From: Acidaminococcus timonensis
Lineage (GTDB): Bacteria > Bacillota > Negativicutes > Acidaminococcales > Acidaminococcaceae
Length of the DNA: 64,000 nucleotides
NCBI RefSeq assembly: GCF_900106585.1
Contig: NZ_FNWH01000005.1
Location: 187,962-251,961 of the forward strand
Reading direction: 5' to 3'
Both the position numbers and the translations under genes were made by a program. Every line of letters starts with the position of its first letter. The stretch's first letter is position 1. Shown here piece by piece: positions 25,826-33,559 of this stretch. The notes below the pieces were generated by a model. The model worked only from the letters and a program-made list of their open reading frames with translations. It was not told where the DNA came from and ran no database searches.

Positions 25826-26911
25826 TTACCGGTTCTTCCTGTAGAATTCTTCCATATAGTCCACCAGAGCCTGCACCCCTTCTGCAGGCATGGCGTTATA
25901 GATGGAAGCCCGGATGCCACCCAGGGACCGATGGCCCTTCAGGCCCACCAGGCCATGGACCCCGGCTTCTTCCACGAACTTCTTTTCCAGATCCCCAGTC
26001 GGCAGATTGAAAGTTACATTCATCAGGGACCGGCTGTCTTTCCGGGCATGGCCCCGATAGAAGTCCGGATAGGTATCCAGCAGGTCGTAGACCTTCCGGG
26101 CCTTGGCAATGTTGTTCTGTTCCACTTTTTCCAGGCCGCCCTGGTCCAGCAGCCACTGGCTCATCAGATCCACCAGATAGATGCCGAATACCGGCGGCGT
26201 ATTGTAGGTGGAATCGTGATCGGCGTAGGTTTCATAGTTCAGCATGGTGGGCAGCTGGGGATCCCGACCCTTCAGGAAATCCTTTCTGGCCATGACTACC
26301 GTCACCCCGGCTGGCCCGATATTCTTCTGGGCGCCGTTGTAAATCAGAGAAAATCGCTCCAGATCGATGGGCCGGCTCAGGATGTCCGAGGACATATCCA
26401 CGATCAGGGGTACATCCCCCGTATCCGGATATTCGAAGTATTCCAGCCCTTCGGCGGTGCAGTTGCCGGTCAGATGCAGATACGCACAGTTGTCCGGCAA
26501 TACCAGTTCTTCCGGCCGCGGTACCCGGTCAAGACCGGTAGCCTTACTGCTGTAGATTTCCACCGCATCTCCTACCTTGTGGGCTTCCTTGATGGCCTTT
26601 TCAGAGAAGGTACTGGTAATGGCATAAGCCGCCACCTTCCCGGGCGTCAAAAAGTTCATGGGAACCATGGAAAACTGCAGGGAAGCGCCCCCGCCCATGA
26701 ACATGACCACCCAGCTGTCATCCATGCCCAGCAGACGTTTGATATGTTCCTGGGCCTGATCATTGACCTCTTCAAACAGCTTATTCCGATGGCTGATTTC
26801 CAGCATGGACATGCCACTGCCCTTGTAATCCAGCAATTCCCGCTGGGCCTGTTCCAGTACCGGCAGCGGCATCATGGAGGGTCCTGCTCCGAAATTAAAG
26901 ACTCTTCCCAT
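25826..26911 (-). CDS. serC: Phosphoserine aminotransferase
   Basis: A 361-residue PLP enzyme that makes 3-phosphoserine from 3-phosphohydroxypyruvate with glutamate as amino donor; it may also act in pyridoxal phosphate synthesis. The N-terminus RVFNFGAGPSMMP, the FMGGGASLQF phosphate-binding part and the PLP-lysine segment YNGAQKNIGPAGV are present, as is the C-terminal GGIRASIYNAM. The ATG at 26911 follows AGGAG by nine bases; the ATG three codons earlier touches that site. The start lies within the end of the DUF1015 gene (17-nt overlap). Confidence 0.96.
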   Translation of the reverse strand: MGRVFNFGAGPSMMPLPVLEQAQRELLDYKGSGMSMLEISHRNKLFEEVNDQAQEHIKRLLGMDDSWVVMFMGGGASLQFSMVPMNFLTPGKVAAYAITSTFSEKAIKEAHKVGDAVEIYSSKATGLDRVPRPEELVLPDNCAYLHLTGNCTAEGLEYFEYPDTGDVPLIVDMSSDILSRPIDLERFSLIYNGAQKNIGPAGVTVVMARKDFLKGRDPQLPTMLNYETYADHDSTYNTPPVFGIYLVDLMSQWLLDQGGLEKVEQNNIAKARKVYDLLDTYPDFYRGHARKDSRSLMNVTFNLPTGDLEKKFVEEAGVHGLVGLKGHRSLGGIRASIYNAMPAEGVQALVDYMEEFYRKNR

Positions 26912-28160
26912 CCTGTTCATCTCCTATCATATGTACCGTCAGTGCATCCCGCAGCTTGGGTTCAAACCAGGTGGATTTGGGAGGCATCACTTCGCCCCGG
27001 TCGGCCACCTTCATCAGCTGGTCCATGGACGTGGGATACAGGGAGAAGGCCACCGTGGCATCTTCCCCATCCACGGCATCTTCCAGCGCTCCCAGGCCCC
27101 GGACGCCGCCCACGAAATCGATGCGGGGATCCGTCCGTGGATCGTCGATGCCCAGCACCGGTGCCAGCAGGTTGTCCTGCAGAATGCTCACATCCAGGGA
27201 ATGGATGGGATCCGTTTCCGGATAGGTCCCTTCCCTGGCCGTCAGTTTGTACCATTGGCCGCTGATGTACATGCCAAAGACGTGGGGAGCCTGAGGTGCT
27301 ACCGGCCGGTCATCCTTTTCCAGTTCAAAGTTTTCCTGGACCATTTCCAGGAACTTCTCCTCGCTCAGTTCACCCAGATCCCGGACTACCCGGTTATAGG
27401 GCAGGATGTGCAGCATATTGGAAGGGAAAATCACGGACAGTACATAGTTGTATTCTTCCTTCCCCGTCTGGCCGGGCCGCTTGCCCAGTTCTTCCGCCAC
27501 CCGCAGGGCCGCCGCACAGCGATGATGCCCGTCGGCAATATACAGTTCCGGAACCTGCTGGAACAGGCGGGTCACTTCCTTCACCTTCAGCGGTTCGTTG
27601 ATTACGTACAAGGTGTGGCGGACCTTATCCTCCCCTGCGAAATTGTAGACGGGCGTATGGCTTCCCATGTACTCCAGCAGGAATGCCGTCAAAAGGCCCT
27701 TGCTCCGATAAGCCAGGAACACCGGCCCCGTCTGGGCCTTCGTGGCCATGATGTGGTTCACCCGGTCCGTTTCCTTCCCCTGGCGGGTCAGTTCGTGCCG
27801 TTTGATGATGCCTTCCTTATATTCCTTCAGAGAAGCGACGGCCACCAGACCGATCTGGATATAGGCGCCCATCTGCTGGCGGTAGATATAGTAGCAAGGC
27901 TGGGGATCCTGCTTCATCTGCCCCTTGGCGATGTACTCCTCCAGGTTCTCTCTGGCTTTGGCATAGACTTTCGGATCCGTTTCGGAAATCCCTTCCGGCA
28001 GGTCTGCTTCGGCCCGGCTCACCCGGACGAAACTCAGGGGATTTTTCTTCAGGATATCCCTCGCTTCCCGGGTACTCATCACATCATAGGGTAATTCTGC
28101 AATTTGGCTGACCAGTTCCGGTACCGGACGCAGGGCAGCAAACGGTCTGATTTCGGCCAT
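26895..28160 (-). CDS. DUF1015 family protein
   Basis: A 421-residue cytoplasmic protein of the DUF1015 family. Typical segments are IRPFAALRPVPELVSQIAEL near the start, YDVMSTREARDIL, YIADGHHRCAAALRVAEELG in the middle and HSLDVSILQDNLLAPVLGID later. The conserved ADGHHR block suggests an active or metal site. Its 3' end overlaps serC, a linkage that points to serine metabolism; it could perform a step for which no classical gene is nearby. Function is not established. Confidence 0.88.
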   Translation of the reverse strand: MAEIRPFAALRPVPELVSQIAELPYDVMSTREARDILKKNPLSFVRVSRAEADLPEGISETDPKVYAKARENLEEYIAKGQMKQDPQPCYYIYRQQMGAYIQIGLVAVASLKEYKEGIIKRHELTRQGKETDRVNHIMATKAQTGPVFLAYRSKGLLTAFLLEYMGSHTPVYNFAGEDKVRHTLYVINEPLKVKEVTRLFQQVPELYIADGHHRCAAALRVAEELGKRPGQTGKEEYNYVLSVIFPSNMLHILPYNRVVRDLGELSEEKFLEMVQENFELEKDDRPVAPQAPHVFGMYISGQWYKLTAREGTYPETDPIHSLDVSILQDNLLAPVLGIDDPRTDPRIDFVGGVRGLGALEDAVDGEDATVAFSLYPTSMDQLMKVADRGEVMPPKSTWFEPKLRDALTVHMIGDEQDGKSL

Positions 28161-28246
28161 TGGTATCACTCCCATTAGAAAACAATAAAATCTTATGGAT
28201 TCTTTGTATGATTCAAGGCGCAAGTATACGCTTACAGCATAGGGTT

Positions 28247-28298
28247 ATTATACCATATCTAAGCTTCTATAGTAAAAAATTGTAAAGTGGTATATAAT
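28247..28298. promoter_or_regulatory. Divergent promoters of DUF1015-serC and azlCD
   Basis: Plus-strand TATAAT (28293-28298) and minus-strand TATAAT (28252-28247) lie back to back. Each has its 17-base-spaced -35 position at the same hexamer, 28270-28275 (TAGTAA, or TTACTA on the minus strand). The shared -35 is weak by consensus. The plus -10 also has a TGG extension. Confidence 0.45.
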
Positions 28299-28359
28299 AG
28301 GGGCCAAGAATTCTGTATGCAGAATACAACGTCTGGTTCCTTTAGAAAGAGGTGTTCTC

Positions 28360-29136
28360 ATGGGCTACATTACACGTCGGGTGGTTCAGAAAGATACCCC
28401 CATCATCATCGGCTATTTCGTCCTGGGGATGGCCTGCGGGATGCTGGGAGAAAAGGCGGGACTGTCTCCCTTCCTGATGTTCGTCATGAGTGTGCTGGCC
28501 TTTGCCGGCAGTTCCCAGTTCATCGGGATCGCCATGATGATCCAGAGTGCTTCCTATATCTCCATTGCGCTGACCATTTTGATGGTCAACCTGCGCTATT
28601 CCCTGTTCACTTCCACCCTGGCACCTCTGGTCTCCAGGAAATCCAGCCTGTATACCACCCTGTTCTCCTACGGGACCACCGACGAGACTTTCGCCCTGAA
28701 CCTTTCCTCCTTCCAGGATGAAAAAGAGCACTGGACCCACAAAGAAGCCCTGGGGCTGGATCTGCTCAGTATGTTCGTCTGGGCCGTAGCCAATGCCTTC
28801 GGCTGCTATGCCTCCACCCTGATCCACCTGGATCTGTCCCTGGTATCCTATATCCTGACCGCTATGTTCCTGGGCATCTGGTCCAACTATCTGAAGGATA
28901 GGACCATGGTGCTCACCGGGCTCACGGCCGGTATCCTGGCGGTGGTGCTGTCCCAGTTCGTGCCCTACAAGCTGCACATCGTACTGGCCTCCCTGCTTCC
29001 CTCCGGAATCGCTGCCTGGTTGTACATGAAGCATGGGGGAAAAGGAGCCAGTCCTTCGGAAGAGGGGGAAAAACTGTCAGAAACCGATGATGAGGAAGCC
29101 TATGGAACCATGGAGGAAGGAGGAAGCGACGTATGA
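28360..29136 (+). CDS. azlC: AzlC family branched-chain amino acid exporter, large subunit
   Basis: A 258-residue inner-membrane protein with about six to seven helices and the AzlC signature MLGEKAGLSPFLMFVMSVLA followed by FAGSSQFIGIAMM. With AzlD it exports branched-chain amino acids or their analogues. The C-terminal tail is acidic (EEGEKLSETDDEEAYG). An AGAGG site precedes the ATG. The stop overlaps the azlD start by four bases. Confidence 0.93.
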   Translation: MGYITRRVVQKDTPIIIGYFVLGMACGMLGEKAGLSPFLMFVMSVLAFAGSSQFIGIAMMIQSASYISIALTILMVNLRYSLFTSTLAPLVSRKSSLYTTLFSYGTTDETFALNLSSFQDEKEHWTHKEALGLDLLSMFVWAVANAFGCYASTLIHLDLSLVSYILTAMFLGIWSNYLKDRTMVLTGLTAGILAVVLSQFVPYKLHIVLASLLPSGIAAWLYMKHGGKGASPSEEGEKLSETDDEEAYGTMEEGGSDV

Positions 29137-29465
29137 CCCCTATGAACCAGACCTACATTCTGACTGTTGTCTTGATCATGGCCCTGACGGGCTTTCTGCC
29201 CCGGGTGATCCCCATGGCCATCATACGGAAACATCCCATTCCCCAATGGTTCAAGGTGTGGCTGAATTTCGTCCCGCCGGCGATTTTCGGTGCCCTGGTC
29301 TTTCCGGATATTTTCCTGACCCAGGGCCGCCTGAATCTTTCCCTTACGAACATACCCCTGCTGACCACGCTGCTCATCACCCCGCTGGTCCTGAAGACCA
29401 AGTCTCTGGGGGTGGCCGTGGTCGCCGGTGGCGGGGTTTTCGCCCTGCTGGAATACCTGCTGTAA
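29133..29465 (+). CDS. azlD: AzlD family branched-chain amino acid exporter, small subunit
   Basis: A 110-residue protein with four hydrophobic helices, partner of AzlC. The segment TGFLPRVIPMAIIRKHPIP is typical. ATGA overlap with azlC shows coupling. A strong terminator follows at once. Confidence 0.92.
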   Translation: MTPMNQTYILTVVLIMALTGFLPRVIPMAIIRKHPIPQWFKVWLNFVPPAIFGALVFPDIFLTQGRLNLSLTNIPLLTTLLITPLVLKTKSLGVAVVAGGGVFALLEYLL

Positions 29466-29501
29466 AAAGAAAGTGTAACCACGTGTTACACTTTCTTTTT
29501 T
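29466..29501 (+). terminator. azlCD terminator
   Basis: GAAAGTGTAAC (29469-29479) pairs with GTTACACTTTC (29485-29495), followed by TTTTTT. Confidence 0.9.
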
Positions 29502-29536
29502 GTCAAAATAATTAATTGTGAAATTAATTTGTTCTT

Positions 29537-29564
29537 TTGACTTTTAATTTTAGCCGACTATAAT
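29537..29564 (+). promoter_or_regulatory. Promoter of the radical SAM gene
   Basis: TTGACT (29537-29542), a 16-base spacer and TATAAT (29559-29564) precede the gene. Just upstream, the AT-rich palindrome AATTAATTGTGAAATTAATT (29510-29529) could bind a regulator. Confidence 0.65.
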
Positions 29565-29607
29565 AGGGTATAGAAATTGCTTATGATGATGAAGGAGATG
29601 ACAGATC

Positions 29608-31017
29608 ATGGTGAACAAGCTGACCCATGATGCAGAGCGCAAGGCAGTCGAAGTGATCGTCGACCACGTTTTATCGGTAAAGGATCCGGAGGATCGGAAA
29701 AAATCCCTGCTCCGGCTTTCCTATGTGATGGAAAAATTCTTCGGGAGCTTTTTTGACAAAAGTTCCTTTGAGGGTGCCCGGACGCTGATCCAGCAGGGTG
29801 GCAAATGGTGGAACTTCGTAGAGCGGGGCCTGGATACCCTGAACCCCAACATCCTGAAAAAGGGCATCATGAACCTGGGCTTTGAATCCGGATTCTACGG
29901 TTTAAAGACCCGGAAGGCCTGCAGGGAAAAATACCACTGCAACATTCCCTGGACCATCCTGTTCGACCCCACCAGTGCCTGCAACATGCACTGCATCGGC
30001 TGCTGGGCTGCCGAATATGGTCATACCCTGAACCTTTCTTATGAAACCATGGACAAAATCGTCAAACAAGGCAAGGCGCTGGGCGTCCATACCTTCATGA
30101 TGACCGGCGGCGAACCTCTGGTCCGCAAGACTGATATCCTGCGCCTGTGCCGAGCGCATCCGGACTGTGAATTCCATACCTTCACCAATGGGACCCTGAT
30201 CGATGAAGACTTCTGCAACCAGGTCACCGATGTAGGGAACCTAAGCTTCTCTCTGAGCATCGAAGGTTATAAAGCTGTCAACGACAGCCGCCGGGGCGCC
30301 GGTGACTTTGACAAGGTCATGCATGCCATGGACCTTCTGAAGAAACACGGTATCTTCTTCGGCACCTCCATCTGCTACACCCGCAAGAATATCTCCACGG
30401 TCACCAGCGACGAATTCCTGCAGATGCTGGTGAATCACGGTGTGTGGTACAGCTGGTTCTTCCACTATATGCCGGTGGGCAACGCCGCTTCCCTGGATCT
30501 GCTGCCCACGCCGGAGCAGCGGGCCTATATGGTCCATCGGATCCGGGAAATCCGGTCCAGTGACAACCCCATCGCCCTGTTCCCCATTGACTTCCAGAAT
30601 GATGGCCAGTTCATCGGCGGCTGCATTGCCGGTGGACGGAACTACTGCCACATCAACCCGGCCGGGGACGTGGAACCCTGTGTGTTCATCCACTACTCCA
30701 GCGCCAATATCAACAGGGACGACCTGCTCACCTGCCTGCAGCAACCCCTGTTCCGGGAATACGCCAAAGGTCAGCCCTTCAACAGGAACCATCTGCGTCC
30801 CTGCCCCATGCTGGAAAATCCGGAGTGCCTGAAAGCCATGGTCCATCGCAGCGGAGCCCATTCCACCGACCTGCAGTCGCCGGAAAGTGTGGACACCCTG
30901 TGCGACAGCTGTGAAGCCTATGCCAGGGCCTGGAAGCCCATGGCTGACAAACTGTGGAAGCAGATTGAAGGAAAGCAACACACACAGAAAGAAAAACTTC
31001 CGCTAGGCGCTGATTAA
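29608..31017 (+). CDS. Radical SAM protein with SPASM-like C-terminus
   Basis: A 469-residue radical SAM protein. After about 115 mostly helical residues comes the cluster motif CNMHCIGC (C-x3-C-x2-C, near residue 124), then MMTGGEPL for SAM binding. The second half has GRNYCHINPAGDVEPC and further cysteines (RPCPML, NPECL, CDSC), a SPASM-like set that may hold auxiliary iron-sulfur clusters. Such proteins modify peptides, cofactors or lipids. It is a single-gene unit between its own promoter and terminator, with no obvious peptide substrate next to it. Function unknown. Confidence 0.85.
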   Translation: MVNKLTHDAERKAVEVIVDHVLSVKDPEDRKKSLLRLSYVMEKFFGSFFDKSSFEGARTLIQQGGKWWNFVERGLDTLNPNILKKGIMNLGFESGFYGLKTRKACREKYHCNIPWTILFDPTSACNMHCIGCWAAEYGHTLNLSYETMDKIVKQGKALGVHTFMMTGGEPLVRKTDILRLCRAHPDCEFHTFTNGTLIDEDFCNQVTDVGNLSFSLSIEGYKAVNDSRRGAGDFDKVMHAMDLLKKHGIFFGTSICYTRKNISTVTSDEFLQMLVNHGVWYSWFFHYMPVGNAASLDLLPTPEQRAYMVHRIREIRSSDNPIALFPIDFQNDGQFIGGCIAGGRNYCHINPAGDVEPCVFIHYSSANINRDDLLTCLQQPLFREYAKGQPFNRNHLRPCPMLENPECLKAMVHRSGAHSTDLQSPESVDTLCDSCEAYARAWKPMADKLWKQIEGKQHTQKEKLPLGAD

Positions 31018-31056
31018 AAAATCGGGTATCGCACCCAGATGCGATACCCGATTTTT
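31017..31056. terminator. Bidirectional terminator
   Basis: A perfect 17-bp stem (31017-31033 with 31040-31056) including flanking A and T runs; it serves both the radical SAM gene and the converging folT-like gene, whose stop lies within it. Confidence 0.9.
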
Positions 31057-31570
31057 ATGCTCTTTTCTCCAGATGCTTCTGCAGTACCGGCAGGACCAGG
31101 CCCAGCAGCAGAACCTTGATCACAATCCCGGTGGCGCACTGAAACAGCCGCAGAGCCACCAGATCTTTCCAGGACACCTGGAACAGCACCGTCAGCCAGA
31201 AGGTGTTCAGCAGCAGGCTGATGCCCAGCTGGACGATCAGTACCGCCAGCAGGATCTGCTTCCTGCCCGTGCCCTTCTGGAAAATGACTCCATAAACGGC
31301 CCCATCCAGAAACGCCGACAGGGTGAACCCGGGAAAGTAGGCCCCCACCGGAAACAGCAGGGCTCCGATCAGGTCCCCCAGCGCTCCGGTAAGGCCACCG
31401 GCCAAAGGGCCGCCCCAGCAGGCGGCTGCCACCACCGGCAGGAAACTGAATCCGATTTTCAGGTTCCAGGTATGCAGGGACAGGAACCGGGCCAAGATCA
31501 CCTCCATGGCCACACAGAAACCGATCATGGTGATCCATTGCCCGGGCCTCCTTCTGTTCGCCCCCGTCAT
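31055..31570 (-). CDS. ECF transporter S component, folate family (FolT-like)
   Basis: A 171-residue membrane protein with six predicted helices. The segments LKIGFSFLPVVAAACWGGP, GALGDLIGALLFPVGAYFPG and FTLSAFLDGAVYG match the FolT-type substrate-binding subunit of energy-coupling factor importers. It would need the shared EcfA/EcfT module, not in this window. It begins three bases after the ureohydrolase stop and so is co-transcribed. Substrate could be folate or something linked to the ureohydrolase. Confidence 0.85.
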   Translation of the reverse strand: MTGANRRRPGQWITMIGFCVAMEVILARFLSLHTWNLKIGFSFLPVVAAACWGGPLAGGLTGALGDLIGALLFPVGAYFPGFTLSAFLDGAVYGVIFQKGTGRKQILLAVLIVQLGISLLLNTFWLTVLFQVSWKDLVALRLFQCATGIVIKVLLLGLVLPVLQKHLEKRA

Positions 31571-31573
31571 GGG

Positions 31574-32539
31574 TCAGGCCTTCGGTTCTTTGGCTTTGGT
31601 GGCAAACCCCAGCATGTCGGAAATCAGCCGGGCTGCCAGGTACCCGGTGGTCCCGCCTACATCATCAAAAGGAGGAGCCACTTCCGTCAACACCATCCCC
31701 ACCAGTTCTGTATGGCGTGCGATGGCCTCCAGCATGTCCACTGCATCGTCATAGTTGAATCCCCCGAACATGGGAGAGCCGGTGGCCGGTGCATAGACTG
31801 CATCCATGGCGTCGATGTCGAAGCACAGCACCACTTTCTCTGCCGGCCTGAATTCCTCCAGGATGGTGTCGATGCCTTTTCTCCGCACATCCCGTACCGA
31901 ATAGATCCCGTCCCCGTGTTCCCGGGCTTCCGCAAAATCTTCCGGACCGCTGCTGCCGATCCCCCGGATGCCCAGGTGCAGGATCCGGCCCACGTAAGGC
32001 AGTCCGGCCGCATTCCGCATAGGAGAACCATTGAAGTATTTCTGTCCGTCCAGGGGCTTGGTCCAGTCCAGATGGGCATCGATGTGGATGATATCAAAAT
32101 TTCCCACGCCTTCCATCCCCTGGAGCATAGGAAAATCAACGCCGCAGTCGCCGCCCAGGACCACCGGCATTACCTTCTGGGACTGGATGATTTTCACGGC
32201 TTCCCGCAGATTGGCCATGGTACCCAGCAGATCTCCGGGGATGTAGTCCACGTCCCCACAGTCAACCACTTTCCACTTGTCCGTATCCATATAGAATTCT
32301 TTCCGTTCGGAATCGTAGGTGCCACCCTTCTTGTAGCTGAACCGGGTGGACCCCAGCCGGATGCCCCGGGGCCCCAGGCGGCAACCCGTCCGGCCCTGGA
32401 TGGCCAGGTCAAAGGGAGCCCCGATGACCGCGATATCCCCATCGAGGTGATAGATATCCGTTGCCAGTTCACTCTTGGCAAAGGTGGCAATGCCCGTAGG
32501 GGCCATATTCAACGGTTTTTGCAGACTGAAGTTATCCAT
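31574..32539 (-). CDS. Ureohydrolase (agmatinase/arginase family) with altered metal ligand
   Basis: A 321-residue member of the arginase/agmatinase superfamily, which removes urea from guanidino compounds using two manganese (or nickel) ions. DAHLD (Asp154, His156, Asp158) and CFDIDAMD (Asp241, Asp243) are intact metal motifs. The first motif reads GGDCGV at 129-134, so the usual histidine ligand of GGDHS is Cys132. The APATGSP segment after the DxD motif is conserved. The substrate is uncertain: agmatine, guanidinobutyrate, arginine, formiminoglutamate or guanidine are all possible. Co-transcribed with a FolT-like gene and divergent from an IclR regulator. Confidence 0.88.
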   Translation of the reverse strand: MDNFSLQKPLNMAPTGIATFAKSELATDIYHLDGDIAVIGAPFDLAIQGRTGCRLGPRGIRLGSTRFSYKKGGTYDSERKEFYMDTDKWKVVDCGDVDYIPGDLLGTMANLREAVKIIQSQKVMPVVLGGDCGVDFPMLQGMEGVGNFDIIHIDAHLDWTKPLDGQKYFNGSPMRNAAGLPYVGRILHLGIRGIGSSGPEDFAEAREHGDGIYSVRDVRRKGIDTILEEFRPAEKVVLCFDIDAMDAVYAPATGSPMFGGFNYDDAVDMLEAIARHTELVGMVLTEVAPPFDDVGGTTGYLAARLISDMLGFATKAKEPKA

Positions 32540-32587
32540 AAGTTTCTCTCCTTCTCACTTGAAACTGTATTTTCCATGTATGGCCCC

Positions 32588-32616
32588 ATTATAGGAACCC
32601 CCCCAGGAGAAGTCAA
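32588..32616 (-). promoter_or_regulatory. Ureohydrolase promoter
   Basis: On the minus strand TTGACT (32616-32611), 17 bases including a G7 run, and TATAAT (32593-32588). The IclR regulator is divergent, so this region probably holds its operator. Confidence 0.8.
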
Positions 32617-32667
32617 CGAAATTGGACACCATTTTGCAATTCGTACACTATAATGAAACAAACTTCC

Positions 32668-32696
32668 TTGACGTTGGCATATCCCTTTCTTATAAT
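32668..32696 (+). promoter_or_regulatory. iclR-like gene promoter
   Basis: TTGACG (32668-32673), a 17-base spacer and TATAAT (32691-32696), about 40 bases before the regulator's start. Confidence 0.8.
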
Positions 32697-32737
32697 GAGA
32701 GCGAAAAACGTGTTTTCCCTGAGAAAGGAGTCCCATC

Positions 32738-33493
32738 ATGGCTGAAACCACCCCCCTGGTCCATTCCGTCCTGCACGCCACCCGGATCCTGGAACTGTAT
32801 GCCTCCCAGCGCAAGGAATCCCTGAGCCTGACCGAAATCAGCCGGGCCCTGGACCTGCACAAGACCACCGTCTACCGTCTGCTGCGAACTCTGCAGTATG
32901 CGGGCTGGATCCGCCAGTCCCCCCAGACCGGTCGCTATTGCCTGGGCACCGGCATTTTGCTGGTAGCTTCCGCCGTTTCCGTCCACAACACCTCCCGGGA
33001 TCTCCTTTCCGAAGAGATGCACCGGCTGGCCGAGAAGTTCAACGAAACCGTGGTCCTGTCCGTACTCCTGGGTCATACAGGAATCTGTGTGGATATGGCC
33101 AAAAGCCGCCATCGGCTTGGTATCGCCGGTGAACGGGGCTACATCGTACCCCTGCAGATGGGAGCCTCCGGCAAAGCCCTCCTGGCTGCCCAGCCGGAAG
33201 CACTGCGCAATGCCCTCGTGGAAGAACTGTACCCGGAGGACCGGACGAAACAGCGGCTGCTGAAGAATCAGCTGCTGCAGATCCTGCGGGACGGATATTG
33301 CATCTCCGAAGGCGAAGTGGATCAGGGCGTCGCCGCTGTTGCCATGCCTCTGCATATGAAGGAAAAAATCTTTATTCTCAGCATTTCCGGCCCCATCGAG
33401 CGGCTGCAGAAGATCGGTTATCCCACGCTCCAGCAGGGCCTGGCCGAAACTGTACAACGGCTGGAGCAGAAAAGCAGGATGGTGGAAGTATAA
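32738..33493 (+). CDS. IclR family transcriptional regulator
   Basis: A 251-residue regulator with an N-terminal winged helix (about residues 6-65, SLTEISRALDLHKTTVYRLLRTL) and a C-terminal IclR effector domain (about 80-245, with GASGKALLA and GYCISEGEVDQGVAAVAMPL). It is divergent from the ureohydrolase-folT unit and convergent with the ABC importer operon. The divergent unit is the most likely target. AGAAAGGAG precedes the ATG. Confidence 0.93.
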   Translation: MAETTPLVHSVLHATRILELYASQRKESLSLTEISRALDLHKTTVYRLLRTLQYAGWIRQSPQTGRYCLGTGILLVASAVSVHNTSRDLLSEEMHRLAEKFNETVVLSVLLGHTGICVDMAKSRHRLGIAGERGYIVPLQMGASGKALLAAQPEALRNALVEELYPEDRTKQRLLKNQLLQILRDGYCISEGEVDQGVAAVAMPLHMKEKIFILSISGPIERLQKIGYPTLQQGLAETVQRLEQKSRMVEV

Positions 33494-33518
33494 ATGGAGA
33501 CCCGCTGGCGCCGAAAAA

Positions 33519-33557
33519 AAGGAACTGTGGATATTTTTTCACAGCTCCTTCTTTTTT
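33519..33557. terminator. Bidirectional terminator
   Basis: AAGGAACTGTG (33519-33529) pairs, with one mismatch, with CACAGCTCCTT (33540-33550), flanked by A7 before and CTTTTTT after. It separates the convergent regulator and ABC ATPase genes. Confidence 0.8.
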
Positions 33558-33559
33558 GA

